A stretch of 42,966 nt of DNA. It comes from Clostridia bacterium. Lineage in GTDB: Bacteria; Bacillota; Clostridia; Christensenellales; Aristaeellaceae. The notes beneath the pieces are model-generated. The model was given only the letters and a program-made list of their open reading frames with translations. It made no database searches and had not been told where the DNA came from. The stretch covers positions 1 through 42,966 of the forward strand of contig JAFWEL010000096.1 in the NCBI GenBank assembly GCA_017512905.1. Reading direction: 5' to 3'. The position numbers and the translations under genes are program-made. Shown here one piece after another: positions 15,368-23,591 of this stretch. The stretch's first letter is position 1. Every line of letters starts with the position of its first letter.

Positions 15368-16355
15368 CATCACGCTGCTGGGCACGGCGGCCCTCATGCC
15401 CATCCCGGACCGGGCGCTGACCGCGGCGACCCTCACCTGCGCGGGGCATACGATACTGTTCGACTGCGGCGAGGGCACCCAGACCGCGGCCCGTCGGGCG
15501 GGCGTGAGCCTGATGAAGGCGGACGTGATCGCCCTGACCCACTATCACGGGGACCATATCTTCGGCCTGCCGGGACTGTTGCAGACCATGGAGGTGTTCG
15601 GGCGAACCCAGCCGCTGACCCTCGTCGGCCCGGCGGGCCTGGAAGCGGCGATGCGCCCGATACTGGAGATGGCGGGCCATACGGGCTATCCGGTGCGCCT
15701 GGCGACGCTTCCGGAGGATGGCCTGAAGCTGGAAATGCTGGCTCGGGGCTGGCCGGAGGGGGCGCGGCTTGCGGCCTTCCCGACAGTCCATCGTGTGCCC
15801 AGCCAGGGCTATTGCTTTACGCTGGACCGCGCCGGGAAATTCCTCCCCGACAGGGCGCGGGCGCTGGGGGTGCCGGTGAACCAATGGAGCCTGCTGCAAA
15901 GGGGGCAGCGCCTGAAGCTGGAGGACGGGCACGCCGTGGGGCCGGAGGACGTGCTGGGCGCGCCCCGGAGGGGCCTGAAATTCGTGTTCACCGGGGACAC
16001 CGCCCCCTGTGACAGCCTGGTGGAGGCGGCGAAGGGCGCGGACCTGATGATCTGCGAGGCCACCTACGGCGAGGACGACCAGGCGCAGCTGGCCCGGGAG
16101 CACGGGCACATGGTGTTCGCCCAGGCCGCCGGGGTCGCCCATCGGGCAGGGGTGAGGCGGCTGTGGCTGGCCCACTATTCCCAGATGGTGGAGGACCCGT
16201 CGGCGTACCTGCCCAACGCGACGGCCCTGTTTGAACACACGGTGTGCGGCGCGGACGGCCTGTCCGTCACGCTGCGGTTTGAAGAACAGGCGCAAGGGCC
16301 GCGCCCGCTTTGCGCGGCGGAAGCGACAGAACAGAAGGAAGAGATGGAGCAATGA
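15360..16355 (+). CDS. rnz: Ribonuclease Z (tRNA 3' endonuclease)
   Basis: A 331-residue metallo-beta-lactamase-fold nuclease that removes the 3' trailer of tRNA precursors. The zinc motif is THYHGDHIFG near residue 61, with further ligands at VFTGDTAP (near 220) and AREHGHMVFAQAA (near 246). HTILFDCGEGTQ matches the family N-terminus. Length is normal for the short RNase Z form, apart from an acidic tail of about 20 residues. It overlaps the upstream CCA-enzyme gene by 8 bases and the downstream GH5 gene by 4 (ATGA), so all three are translated together. Confidence 0.9.
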   Translation: MLDITLLGTAALMPIPDRALTAATLTCAGHTILFDCGEGTQTAARRAGVSLMKADVIALTHYHGDHIFGLPGLLQTMEVFGRTQPLTLVGPAGLEAAMRPILEMAGHTGYPVRLATLPEDGLKLEMLARGWPEGARLAAFPTVHRVPSQGYCFTLDRAGKFLPDRARALGVPVNQWSLLQRGQRLKLEDGHAVGPEDVLGAPRRGLKFVFTGDTAPCDSLVEAAKGADLMICEATYGEDDQAQLAREHGHMVFAQAAGVAHRAGVRRLWLAHYSQMVEDPSAYLPNATALFEHTVCGADGLSVTLRFEEQAQGPRPLCAAEATEQKEEMEQ

Positions 16356-17278
16356 AAACCTATTTTGAGCGCCATGGCGCGCTGCGTGTCCAGGGTACGC
16401 GCCTGGTGGACGGCGCGGGACAGCCGGTGCAACTTCGGGGCGTGAGCACGCTGGGGCTGGCCTGGTATCCCGAATTTGTGAACTTGGGCGCCTTCCGCAC
16501 CCTGCGGGACGAATGGGGCGCGAACACGGTGCGCCTGGCGATGTACACCTGCGAGGAGGGCGGCTACATGACCGACGGCGACCGGGCCGCGCTGGAGGCG
16601 CTGATCGACAGGGGCGTGACGCTGTGCGAAGGGCTGGGCATGTACGCCATCATCGACTGGCACATCCTCAGCGACGGCGACCCGAACATCCACGCCGATG
16701 CCGCCGAGGACTTCTTCCGCCGGATCAGCGCAAGGGTTGCCGGCAGGCCCCATGTGCTCTACGAGCTGTGCAACGAGCCCAACGGCGCGGCGGTGACCTG
16801 GCCGGTGGTGAAGGGCTATGCCGAACGCATCATCCCGGTGATTCGCGCCAACGCGCCGGAGGCGGTGATCATCTGCGGTACACCCACCTGGTCCCAGGAC
16901 GTGGACGCGGTGGCCGCCGCTCCCCTGGACGACGCCAACATCCTGTACGCGCTGCACTTCTACGCCGCCACCCACGGCGACGCGCTGCGGCGCAAGGCGG
17001 AAAGGGCGCTGGAGGCGGGAACGCCGGTATTCGTGTCCGAATGCAGCATCTGCGACGCCTCCGGCGACGGCGTGATCGACTACGCTTCCGCCGCGGCCTG
17101 GCGGGAGCTGATCGAAAGGCACGGCCTGTCCTACATCGCCTGGAGCCTGTCCAACCGGGACGAGAGCGCCGCGCTGATCCGCGCTGATTGCCCCAGGACC
17201 TCGGACTGGACCGGGGACGAACTGACCGAAACGGGCCGCTGGTTCCGGGATATGCTGCTGGCGGACCGGGAGAAGTAG
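16352..17278 (+). CDS. GH5 glycoside hydrolase (cellulase/endoglucanase type), cytoplasmic
   Basis: A 308-residue GH5 enzyme (looks like subfamily 2) for beta-1,4-glucans or cello-oligosaccharides. The acid/base is E142 in LCNEPNG and the nucleophile E230 in FVSECSICDASG; H202 and Y204 line the site, and WSLSNRDESAAL closes the barrel. It has no signal peptide and no carbohydrate-binding module, so it probably acts on imported oligosaccharides inside the cell. ATG 16352 overlaps the RNase Z stop by four bases. Linkage of a glycosidase to two tRNA-maturation genes is unexpected and may be chance. Confidence 0.9.
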   Translation: MKTYFERHGALRVQGTRLVDGAGQPVQLRGVSTLGLAWYPEFVNLGAFRTLRDEWGANTVRLAMYTCEEGGYMTDGDRAALEALIDRGVTLCEGLGMYAIIDWHILSDGDPNIHADAAEDFFRRISARVAGRPHVLYELCNEPNGAAVTWPVVKGYAERIIPVIRANAPEAVIICGTPTWSQDVDAVAAAPLDDANILYALHFYAATHGDALRRKAERALEAGTPVFVSECSICDASGDGVIDYASAAAWRELIERHGLSYIAWSLSNRDESAALIRADCPRTSDWTGDELTETGRWFRDMLLADREK

Positions 17279-17326
17279 AGGAAAGCAGAAAGGACGGCTC
17301 GTGACGAGCCAGGGAGAATAAACGCT

Positions 17327-18115
17327 ATGAAGAGATTAATGGGCCTGTTGCTGGCGCTCACCGTGCTGCTGGGCGGCGCTTTCCCCGGGGCGTGCGCCGA
17401 AGCCGGGGACGCGGACGCCTATCTCGGCTTCTGGGTTGCGGAGGGCGCGCGGGCGGAGATCTGGCGCGAGGACGACGAGCTGCGATGCCGGGTCGTCTTC
17501 ATCTGCGGGGATGAGGACAGCGATGTGTGGGCCTTTGACTACTGTTGGATTGACGAGGAAAGCGGCGTGTTCCATTGCGGCAGTGTCACACGGACCCATC
17601 AGCATTATGACACCCTATGGGAAACGCTGCAGGAAACGGACTGGTCGCTGAACGACATGCCCTTCTCGGACTTCCAGGTTTCGGAGACTGGCATTCGCTT
17701 CACGGATGAGAAATTGGACGCGCCCCTCGAGTTCAAGCGGCTGGACGGGGCCGACGGGGGGATGTGGGGCAAGGTCCTCGCCTACGTGGGCCGGTGGACC
17801 TGCGAAGGCGCCACCCTCCGGGTGGAGGACTATGGCGCGGCATACCTGTTCACCGTCGCCGTGCCCCTGGATGCCGGGCGCACCGGCAAGTGGACGTACA
17901 CCTGCCGCTACGACGCCGAAGGGGAGCGCATGGTCTCGGTGGACGTCTCCAACCGCACACTCATCACCCCGACGGCGGACGGCGGCACCATAGAGGAAGA
18001 GGTGGGCCGGGACAACAGCAAGGCGGCCTTTACCCTCGAGGGCGAAAGCCTGGTCTGGAGCGACGTGACCGACGGCGACGGCGAGGATATGACCTTCGAG
18101 CGCGTCGGGGGATGA
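17327..18115 (+). CDS. Secreted protein of unknown function with two similar halves
   Basis: A 262-residue protein with a Sec signal (residues 1-24, ending ACA). No family recognised. Two halves begin alike: YLGFWVAEGARAEIW (near residue 32) and YVGRWTCEGATLRVED (near 152), each followed by short beta strands, which suggests a duplicated lipocalin-like or beta-barrel domain. Strongly acidic. GGGAGAA precedes the ATG. It follows the GH5 gene by 48 bases and could be read through from it. The mature C at the cleavage region lacks a clear lipobox. Confidence 0.75.
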   Translation: MKRLMGLLLALTVLLGGAFPGACAEAGDADAYLGFWVAEGARAEIWREDDELRCRVVFICGDEDSDVWAFDYCWIDEESGVFHCGSVTRTHQHYDTLWETLQETDWSLNDMPFSDFQVSETGIRFTDEKLDAPLEFKRLDGADGGMWGKVLAYVGRWTCEGATLRVEDYGAAYLFTVAVPLDAGRTGKWTYTCRYDAEGERMVSVDVSNRTLITPTADGGTIEEEVGRDNSKAAFTLEGESLVWSDVTDGDGEDMTFERVGG

Positions 18116-18126
18116 GGGGAATGGGG

Positions 18127-18163
18127 CAATTCTGATTTGTCGCGTTGCGACAAATCAGAATTG
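18127..18163. repeat. Palindromic repeat copy
   Basis: CAATTCTGATTTGTCGC and its complement around GTT, directly after the secreted-protein gene. A further degenerate half, CCCCGACAAATCAGTC, lies at about 18185-18200. Confidence 0.92.
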
Positions 18164-18224
18164 TCTGCCGCTCCATGATCACTCCCCGACAAATCAGTCT
18201 AAACCCGCCTGAACAGGCCAATAA

Positions 18225-18277
18225 AAAGCCCCTTCCCTTCGTTCAGGATGTCAAAACCGAACGAGTGAAGGGGCTTT
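18225..18277. terminator. Bidirectional terminator between convergent genes
   Basis: AAAGCCCCTTCCCTTCGTTC pairs with GAACGAGTGAAGGGGCTTT around a 14-base loop, flanked by A and T runs on both sides. It serves the secreted-protein gene and the GGDEF/EAL gene. Confidence 0.85.
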
Positions 18278-18294
18278 CCTGTCTGCCGCCCGTG

Positions 18295-20034
18295 CTACGC
18301 GGCCACAGAATCGAGCACCAGGGCTTCGGCTTCCTCCGGGGGCAGGGGACGGCCCCATATGTAGCCCTGGATGTAGTCACAGCCAATGCTGCGCAGCGTG
18401 TCCAGCTGCTCCGGCTCCTCGACGCCCTCGGAGATGACGTCGAAGTTCATGATGTGGCCGATGGAGATGATGGCGGCCACGTACTGCTTTGAGGAATCGC
18501 TGCTGTTCATCTTGTCGATGAAGGATTTATCGACCTTCAGGATGTCCGCCGGGAAGGTGTTCAGGTAGCTCAGCGAGGAATAGCCGGTGCCGAAGTCGTC
18601 CAGGGCGATGCGCGCGCCCATCCGCTTGATCTCCTTGATGCAGTTCAGCGCTTCCTCGGCGGAATCGATCATCACCGACTCGGTGATTTCGATTTCCAGG
18701 TCCCGGACGGGGAAATCGCAGGTGTTGACGATGCTCCTGACTTCGTCGAGGAAGTCGTTGCGCATCAGGTGGCGGGCGGAGACATTCACGCTGAGGGTGA
18801 AGTCGGTGCCGGTGCGCCGGATCAGCTCGCCCAGGAACATCGCGGAATCCCGGAAGATGCGGCGGTCGATCTTGTCGATCAGGCCGGCCTTTTCGGCCAC
18901 GGGGATGAACTGGGCGGGGCTGATGAAGCTGCCGTCCTCGTCCTTCAGGCGGGCGAGGGCCTCGAACCCGCGCAGCCTGTGGGAGATGTCAAACTGGGGC
19001 TGGAGATAGAAGCACAGCGTATTGCGCTCCAGCGCCGCGCGGATCTTCCGCTCGATTTCCAGCGTCTGCTCGGTTTGCAGGATGCCGGGGGTGAAGCGGC
19101 AGACGCGGCTTGTGGTGCGCTTGGCCTCGTAGAGGGCGGAGAAGGCGTAAGTGAGCAGTGTGTCGCCGTCCTGGGCGTCGGCGGGGTATTCGGCGTAGCC
19201 GTAGGAGGCGGTGATGTAATAATCGCAGCTGTCCAGGGTCAGCTTCTGTTCCAGCGCGTTGTTGTAGTAGGCGATGGTCCTTTCGATGTCCTCGGGGGAA
19301 CCGTAGCCCTGCAGGACCAGCGTGAATTCCACCCCGCCCTGGCAGGCGAGAAAATCCCGGGTGCCGGATTTGCCGGCCTCCAGGGCCTGTTTCCATCGGT
19401 TGGCCACCTCGATCAGCACCCGGTTGCCGGTATTGCGGCCCATGGTGTTGTTGATGGACTTGAAGTGATTCAGGTCGATGCTGACGACCGCGAAGGTCTC
19501 GCCCCGGCTCACCAGGGCGTTGATCAGCTCGGAGCAGGCGAATTTGTTCGGCAGGCCGGTGAGCTGGTCCGTGATGGCCTGCTCCCGCAGCCGGGTCTGG
19601 TAATGCCGGGTGCGCATGCTGTTGTTGTGGATCAGGCAGATGGTTACCAGCGCGGACAGGGCCATGAACAGGCCGGGGATGGAGGACATGTTCTGCCGCG
19701 TGAACATGAGCAATACCTGGGACAGGATCTGTATCGTCAGCACGATCAGCGCCGTATAGAACCCCTGCCTGGCGTAGATCACCACCAGCAGGATCAGGCA
19801 AAAGTTGGCCAGGGACGAGAATACGCCGGCGAAGGAGGTGATGGGGGTCGGAATCCCGAAGAACTCGATCATGCCCCCCTGCCGGTGGGACAGGTTCAGC
19901 GTCGCGATGTGCGCGCCCGCGTACAGCAGCAGAAGAAGCACGAACCCCATATAGGACGACGGCCTCCTGCGGGGAAGGCCGTTGAGGAGCCTCTCGGCCC
20001 GGGTATGCTCGTGAACGGTTTTGTCCGTGCTCAT
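18295..20034 (-). CDS. Membrane GGDEF/EAL protein, likely cyclic-di-GMP phosphodiesterase
   Basis: A 579-residue protein. Four membrane helices (about 28-137) are followed by a GGDEF domain (about 150-315) and an EAL domain (about 325-575). The GGDEF signature reads GGVEF (residues 233-237), so the metal-binding Asp is lost and cyclase activity is unlikely; the domain may bind GTP as a regulator. The EAL domain keeps FEALARL, ITESVM, DDFGTGYSS, KVDKSFI and SEGVEEPEQ, so it should hydrolyse cyclic di-GMP. GGGGGA precedes the ATG. It is monocistronic with a good promoter at 20094-20122. Confidence 0.92.
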   Translation of the reverse strand: MSTDKTVHEHTRAERLLNGLPRRRPSSYMGFVLLLLLYAGAHIATLNLSHRQGGMIEFFGIPTPITSFAGVFSSLANFCLILLVVIYARQGFYTALIVLTIQILSQVLLMFTRQNMSSIPGLFMALSALVTICLIHNNSMRTRHYQTRLREQAITDQLTGLPNKFACSELINALVSRGETFAVVSIDLNHFKSINNTMGRNTGNRVLIEVANRWKQALEAGKSGTRDFLACQGGVEFTLVLQGYGSPEDIERTIAYYNNALEQKLTLDSCDYYITASYGYAEYPADAQDGDTLLTYAFSALYEAKRTTSRVCRFTPGILQTEQTLEIERKIRAALERNTLCFYLQPQFDISHRLRGFEALARLKDEDGSFISPAQFIPVAEKAGLIDKIDRRIFRDSAMFLGELIRRTGTDFTLSVNVSARHLMRNDFLDEVRSIVNTCDFPVRDLEIEITESVMIDSAEEALNCIKEIKRMGARIALDDFGTGYSSLSYLNTFPADILKVDKSFIDKMNSSDSSKQYVAAIISIGHIMNFDVISEGVEEPEQLDTLRSIGCDYIQGYIWGRPLPPEEAEALVLDSVAA

Positions 20035-20093
20035 ATATTTCCCCCGCTTTGCCGTAGATGGGTTTGAACAATACGAATTGGTTACTTTGTCAT

Positions 20094-20122
20094 ATTATAA
20101 CATGGTTGTTATTCCATGACAA
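20094..20122 (-). promoter_or_regulatory. Promoter of GGDEF/EAL gene
   Basis: TTGTCA, 17 bases, TATAAT on the minus strand. Confidence 0.75.
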
Positions 20123-20189
20123 GTTAAAATAGTCGATCATTTTAGTTGTCCGAATTTTGGTTTTTTTCGATGCCTGGCCCGCTTTTCTA

Positions 20190-20218
20190 TTGCGTCGGTG
20201 GGCGGCCGTTGGTATAAT
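20190..20218 (+). promoter_or_regulatory. Promoter of dehydrogenase-isomerase-GT2 transcript
   Basis: TTGCGT, 17 bases, TATAAT, about 57 bases before the ATG at 20275. Confidence 0.75.
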
Positions 20219-20274
20219 AGATAATATCCGTGTAGACCGCTGCATGACCCCGTGAAATGTCAGGAGGAGAGCAT

Positions 20275-21279
20275 ATGCACAATCGCAAGATCGTTTTTGA
20301 AGCACCGTGGCAGGTGTCGTTGCGGCAGGAGGAGCTAACCCTGAGCCCCGGCAAGGGCGAGATGCTGGTGGAGACCCAATATTCCCTGATCAGCACCGGC
20401 ACGGAGCTGGCCTGCCTGTCCGGCAACGAGGGCTGGTTCAGAATGCCCGCGGTACCCGGCTACTGCTGCGTTTCCAGGGTGGTGGAATCCGGCGAGGACG
20501 CGCCGTACAAGCCCGGCGAGATCATCTTCCACTACGGCATGCACTGCCGCTACCAGCTGACCAGCCCCGGCGATTACAACCTGATCGCCCGGGTGCCGGA
20601 GGGCCTGGACATCCGGAGCATCCCCATGGTGCGCATGGCCACCATCGCCTTCACCGCCATCCGCGTGTCCGACATCCAGCTGGGCGACACCGTGCTGGTC
20701 TGCGGCCTGGGGCTGGTGGGGAATATGGCGGCCCAGCTGGCGCGCCTGTCCGGCGCGACGGTCATCGGCGTCGATCCCGCCCCCGCCCGCCGGGAGTTGG
20801 CGGGGAAGGTGGGCATCGACTGCGTCGCCAACCCAGAGGAAGCCGGCCGGATCGTCGGGATCGTCACCGAAGGCCAGGGCTGCAACACCGTGATCGAGGC
20901 CACCGGCATTCCCGCCTGCGCGGAGAAGTGCCTGGAATACGTGGGCCATCACGGCGAGATCATCCTTCTGGGCACTCCCAGGGGCGATTACCGGACCAAC
21001 CTGGCCAACGTGCTGCGCTACAGCCACCTGGAGGACCTGGGCGGCGTGACCTTCAAGGGCGCCCACGAGTGGCGGCTGCCCATCCGGCAGGAGCGCTTCA
21101 GCAGGCATTCCATCGAGCGCAACACCCAGGTGTGCTTCGAGCAGGTCGAGAAGGGCGGGCTGCACCTGGCGGAGCTGGTCTCCCACGTGCTCACGCCCGA
21201 GGAGGCCGCCGGGGTCTACCTGAAGCTGAACGAGGACCGTAACGCCTATATGGGCATCATCATCGACTGGAAGGAGTAG
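20275..21279 (+). CDS. MDR-family (zinc-type) alcohol/polyol dehydrogenase
   Basis: A 334-residue medium-chain dehydrogenase. The GroES-like half has STGTELACLSGN; the Rossmann motif is GLGLVGNMAAQLA near residue 145, followed by GVDPAPARRELA. The usual structural-zinc cysteine cluster and the catalytic C/H-E set are not obvious, which fits the non-canonical MDR group that oxidises sugars or cyclitols. I chose ATG 20275 with AGGAGGAG before it. It lies 6 bases before the isomerase gene, and such pairs commonly convert unusual sugars or inositols by oxidation and isomerisation. Substrate unknown. Confidence 0.85.
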   Translation: MHNRKIVFEAPWQVSLRQEELTLSPGKGEMLVETQYSLISTGTELACLSGNEGWFRMPAVPGYCCVSRVVESGEDAPYKPGEIIFHYGMHCRYQLTSPGDYNLIARVPEGLDIRSIPMVRMATIAFTAIRVSDIQLGDTVLVCGLGLVGNMAAQLARLSGATVIGVDPAPARRELAGKVGIDCVANPEEAGRIVGIVTEGQGCNTVIEATGIPACAEKCLEYVGHHGEIILLGTPRGDYRTNLANVLRYSHLEDLGGVTFKGAHEWRLPIRQERFSRHSIERNTQVCFEQVEKGGLHLAELVSHVLTPEEAAGVYLKLNEDRNAYMGIIIDWKE

Positions 21280-21285
21280 CGGAAG

Positions 21286-22023
21286 ATGCTGATCAGGGAT
21301 GTGGGTCTGCAGCTGTATTCGCTGCACGAGCTGACAGACGTGGATTTCCGGGGTACAGTGGAAAAGGTGGCCCGGATGGGCTACCGAGGCGTTGAGTTCG
21401 CCGGCTACGGCGGCCTGAAGCCCGATGAGATGGCCCGCTTTTTGAAGGACAACGGCCTGGAGGCCTACGGCAGCCACATCGGCGGCCTGCCCAAGACCGA
21501 CGCCGAATGGGATGTCGAGATCGAGATGAACCTGGCCGTGGGCAACAAATACCTGGTCTGCCCCTGGCAGGACATGGCCACCCACGACGACGCCATGCGC
21601 TTCGCCGAGGTTATGACGAAGGCCGCCGGGAGGCTGCGCCCCCACGGGCTGCGTATCGGCTACCACAACCACGCATTCGAGTTCGCCGTGGACAAGGGGG
21701 AAATCCTGCTGGATACCCTGCTGCGGAACGTGCCCGAGGACGTCTTTGTCGAGTTCGACGTGTTCTGGGTGGCCTACGCCGGCTTCGATCCGCTGCGCTG
21801 GATCCGCAAGTACGCCGGACGGCAGCCGCTGATGCACATCAAGGAGCTGGCCGCCGACCGCAAGGCCAACGTGGAGATCGGCGCGGGCATCATGGATTTC
21901 GAGTCCATCATCGGTCTGGGCAGGGAGATTGGCACGAGGCACTTCATCATCGAGCAGGAGGAATACACCCTTCCGCCGCTGGAGAGCTGCCGGGTGAGCC
22001 TGGAGAACCTGCTGAGGTTGTAG
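21286..22023 (+). CDS. Sugar phosphate isomerase/epimerase-like TIM barrel
   Basis: A 245-residue protein of the xylose isomerase-like/AP endonuclease family 2 fold. Family marks include LQLYSL at the N-terminus, GVEFAGYGG, GYHNHAFEF (near residue 125), VEFDVFWV and HIKEL near 185, which give the metal-binding E, D, H and E. Family members include inosose dehydratase, hydroxypyruvate isomerase and 3-keto-sugar epimerases. It follows the MDR dehydrogenase by 6 bases and is surely co-transcribed; the pair probably handles a ketosugar or cyclitol. The exact reaction is not readable. Confidence 0.88.
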   Translation: MLIRDVGLQLYSLHELTDVDFRGTVEKVARMGYRGVEFAGYGGLKPDEMARFLKDNGLEAYGSHIGGLPKTDAEWDVEIEMNLAVGNKYLVCPWQDMATHDDAMRFAEVMTKAAGRLRPHGLRIGYHNHAFEFAVDKGEILLDTLLRNVPEDVFVEFDVFWVAYAGFDPLRWIRKYAGRQPLMHIKELAADRKANVEIGAGIMDFESIIGLGREIGTRHFIIEQEEYTLPPLESCRVSLENLLRL

Positions 22024-22070
22024 GCGCAGGGCCGGATTGATGAAAAACCCCATTCAGAAAGGAGTCTCCC

Positions 22071-22922
22071 ATGGCTGACATCACCGCGATCATACTCACC
22101 CGCAACGAAGAACTGAATATCGAGCGGTGCCTGCAATCGGTGCGGGGGCTTTGCCGCCGCATGGTGGTGGTGGACAGCGGCAGCACCGATCGGACCCTGG
22201 AGCTGGCCAGGGCCAACGGTGCGGAGGTGTACTTTCACGAGTTTGAATATTACGCCCGCCAGTTCAACTGGGGCCTGGACAACTGCGGCATCGACACCCA
22301 ATGGGTCATCCGCATCGACGCCGACGAGCAGTTTCCCCCGGCGCTGTGCGCGGAGATCGAGCGTAACATGGCCGCCCACGCCGACGACGATGTGAACGGC
22401 ATGACCCTGGAGGCTACCTATTTTTTCATGGGCCGGGCGCTGACCCACGGCAGCAAGAAGCGCAAGCTGATGGTGTTCAAGAACGGCATCGGCCGCATCG
22501 AGGACCGCCGCCGGGACGCCCACACGATCCTTTCCCGGGGCGAGAGCATCTCTCTGAAGGAAAACTTTCTGCATTATGACTTCAAGGACCTGGACAACTT
22601 CATCGGCCGCTACAACTGGTATGCCACCCGGGAGGCCATGGATTACATGGACTGGAAGAGGGGCCACGTGGACGCCAGCGTCGACGACCCCGAGATCGAA
22701 AAAAAGCGGAAAAAGAAGTACGGCGTCTATTACAGATTCCCCAAGTTCCTGCGGGCGTTCCTGTGGTTCAACGTGAATTACTTCCTCCGGGGCGGCTTCC
22801 TGGACGGCAAGGAGGGCTTTATCTACCATGTGCTGTCCTCCTTCTGGTACCGCTTCGTGGTGGACGCGAAGATCTTTGAATACGAGCACGGCAAGGCGTT
22901 CGAGGAATTGAAGGCTTTTTGA
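22071..22922 (+). CDS. Family 2 glycosyltransferase
   Basis: A 283-residue GT-A enzyme of the WaaE/KdtX-like group. The start ITAIILTRNEELNIERCL is typical, VVVDSGSTDRT follows, and IRIDADEQFP is the DxD metal/UDP-sugar site near residue 82. The C-terminal third is basic and aromatic, with RGGFLDGKEGFIYHVLSSFW likely touching the membrane. It would add a sugar to a cell-surface glycan or lipid. AAAGGAG precedes the ATG, 47 bases after the isomerase. Confidence 0.9.
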   Translation: MADITAIILTRNEELNIERCLQSVRGLCRRMVVVDSGSTDRTLELARANGAEVYFHEFEYYARQFNWGLDNCGIDTQWVIRIDADEQFPPALCAEIERNMAAHADDDVNGMTLEATYFFMGRALTHGSKKRKLMVFKNGIGRIEDRRRDAHTILSRGESISLKENFLHYDFKDLDNFIGRYNWYATREAMDYMDWKRGHVDASVDDPEIEKKRKKKYGVYYRFPKFLRAFLWFNVNYFLRGGFLDGKEGFIYHVLSSFWYRFVVDAKIFEYEHGKAFEELKAF

Positions 22923-22960
22923 TATACCGTCATCAACGACAGAGAAAAGGGGCACATTCC

Positions 22961-23518
22961 ATGAAGAAGCTGGTTATACTGGTCATCGCGCTGCTGGCCG
23001 TCGCAGTGCTTGGCGTATCCGCTGCAACAGTCGTTAAGCCGGATACGGTCGACTCGGTCTTTCAGAACAGTTCCCAGACGAATTGGACCATATCCTGGAA
23101 CAGGCAGGATGACGGTGCACTCACCATTGAAGAGACCGCCAATGTGGACGGCCACACCTATCAGGTGAACATAGAGGGCACCGATAACAGCGTCAACAGG
23201 GTCTCCATGATTGGCTGGTTTGAGGACATGGCGATGCTGGATGGGGGCATGTTCTCTGAAGGACTGGATATCTACAACGATCTGTACAATGCCTGTTCGA
23301 ATTTTCTGCCGGATGACGAGGCAATCTACATTGTCTTCAACAGCTACGATATCTATAACGCGGTGCGGGAGGGCAGCAGTTACTTTGAAGGCGAGGTCTT
23401 CGACAACTGGGAACTGCTTCCAACCCAGCCCGGTCGCCTGGCCATGCGCGGCAGCTACGGCATGCTGGAGGCCGAGCGGCTGAAGGATGGAAGGTTTTGG
23501 TTTGCGGTGAACTTCTAA
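22961..23518 (+). CDS. Small secreted protein, unknown function
   Basis: A 185-residue protein with a Sec signal (residues 1-22, hydrophobic core VILVIALLAVAVLGV, cleavage after SAA). The mature part is acidic with aromatic residues and no family I recognise; the pattern of short strands suggests a compact beta protein. ATG 22961 has AAAAGGGG upstream. It lies between the glycosyltransferase and AddA genes on the same strand and could be co-transcribed. Its base composition is a little lower in GC than its neighbours. Confidence 0.75.
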   Translation: MKKLVILVIALLAVAVLGVSAATVVKPDTVDSVFQNSSQTNWTISWNRQDDGALTIEETANVDGHTYQVNIEGTDNSVNRVSMIGWFEDMAMLDGGMFSEGLDIYNDLYNACSNFLPDDEAIYIVFNSYDIYNAVREGSSYFEGEVFDNWELLPTQPGRLAMRGSYGMLEAERLKDGRFWFAVNF

Positions 23519-23591
23519 TTTGTAACGGGCGCCGGTGAGACGCTCGTTTTCAGATCAAACTGCTGCGTATCCAAACAAGGGAGGCGATCAT

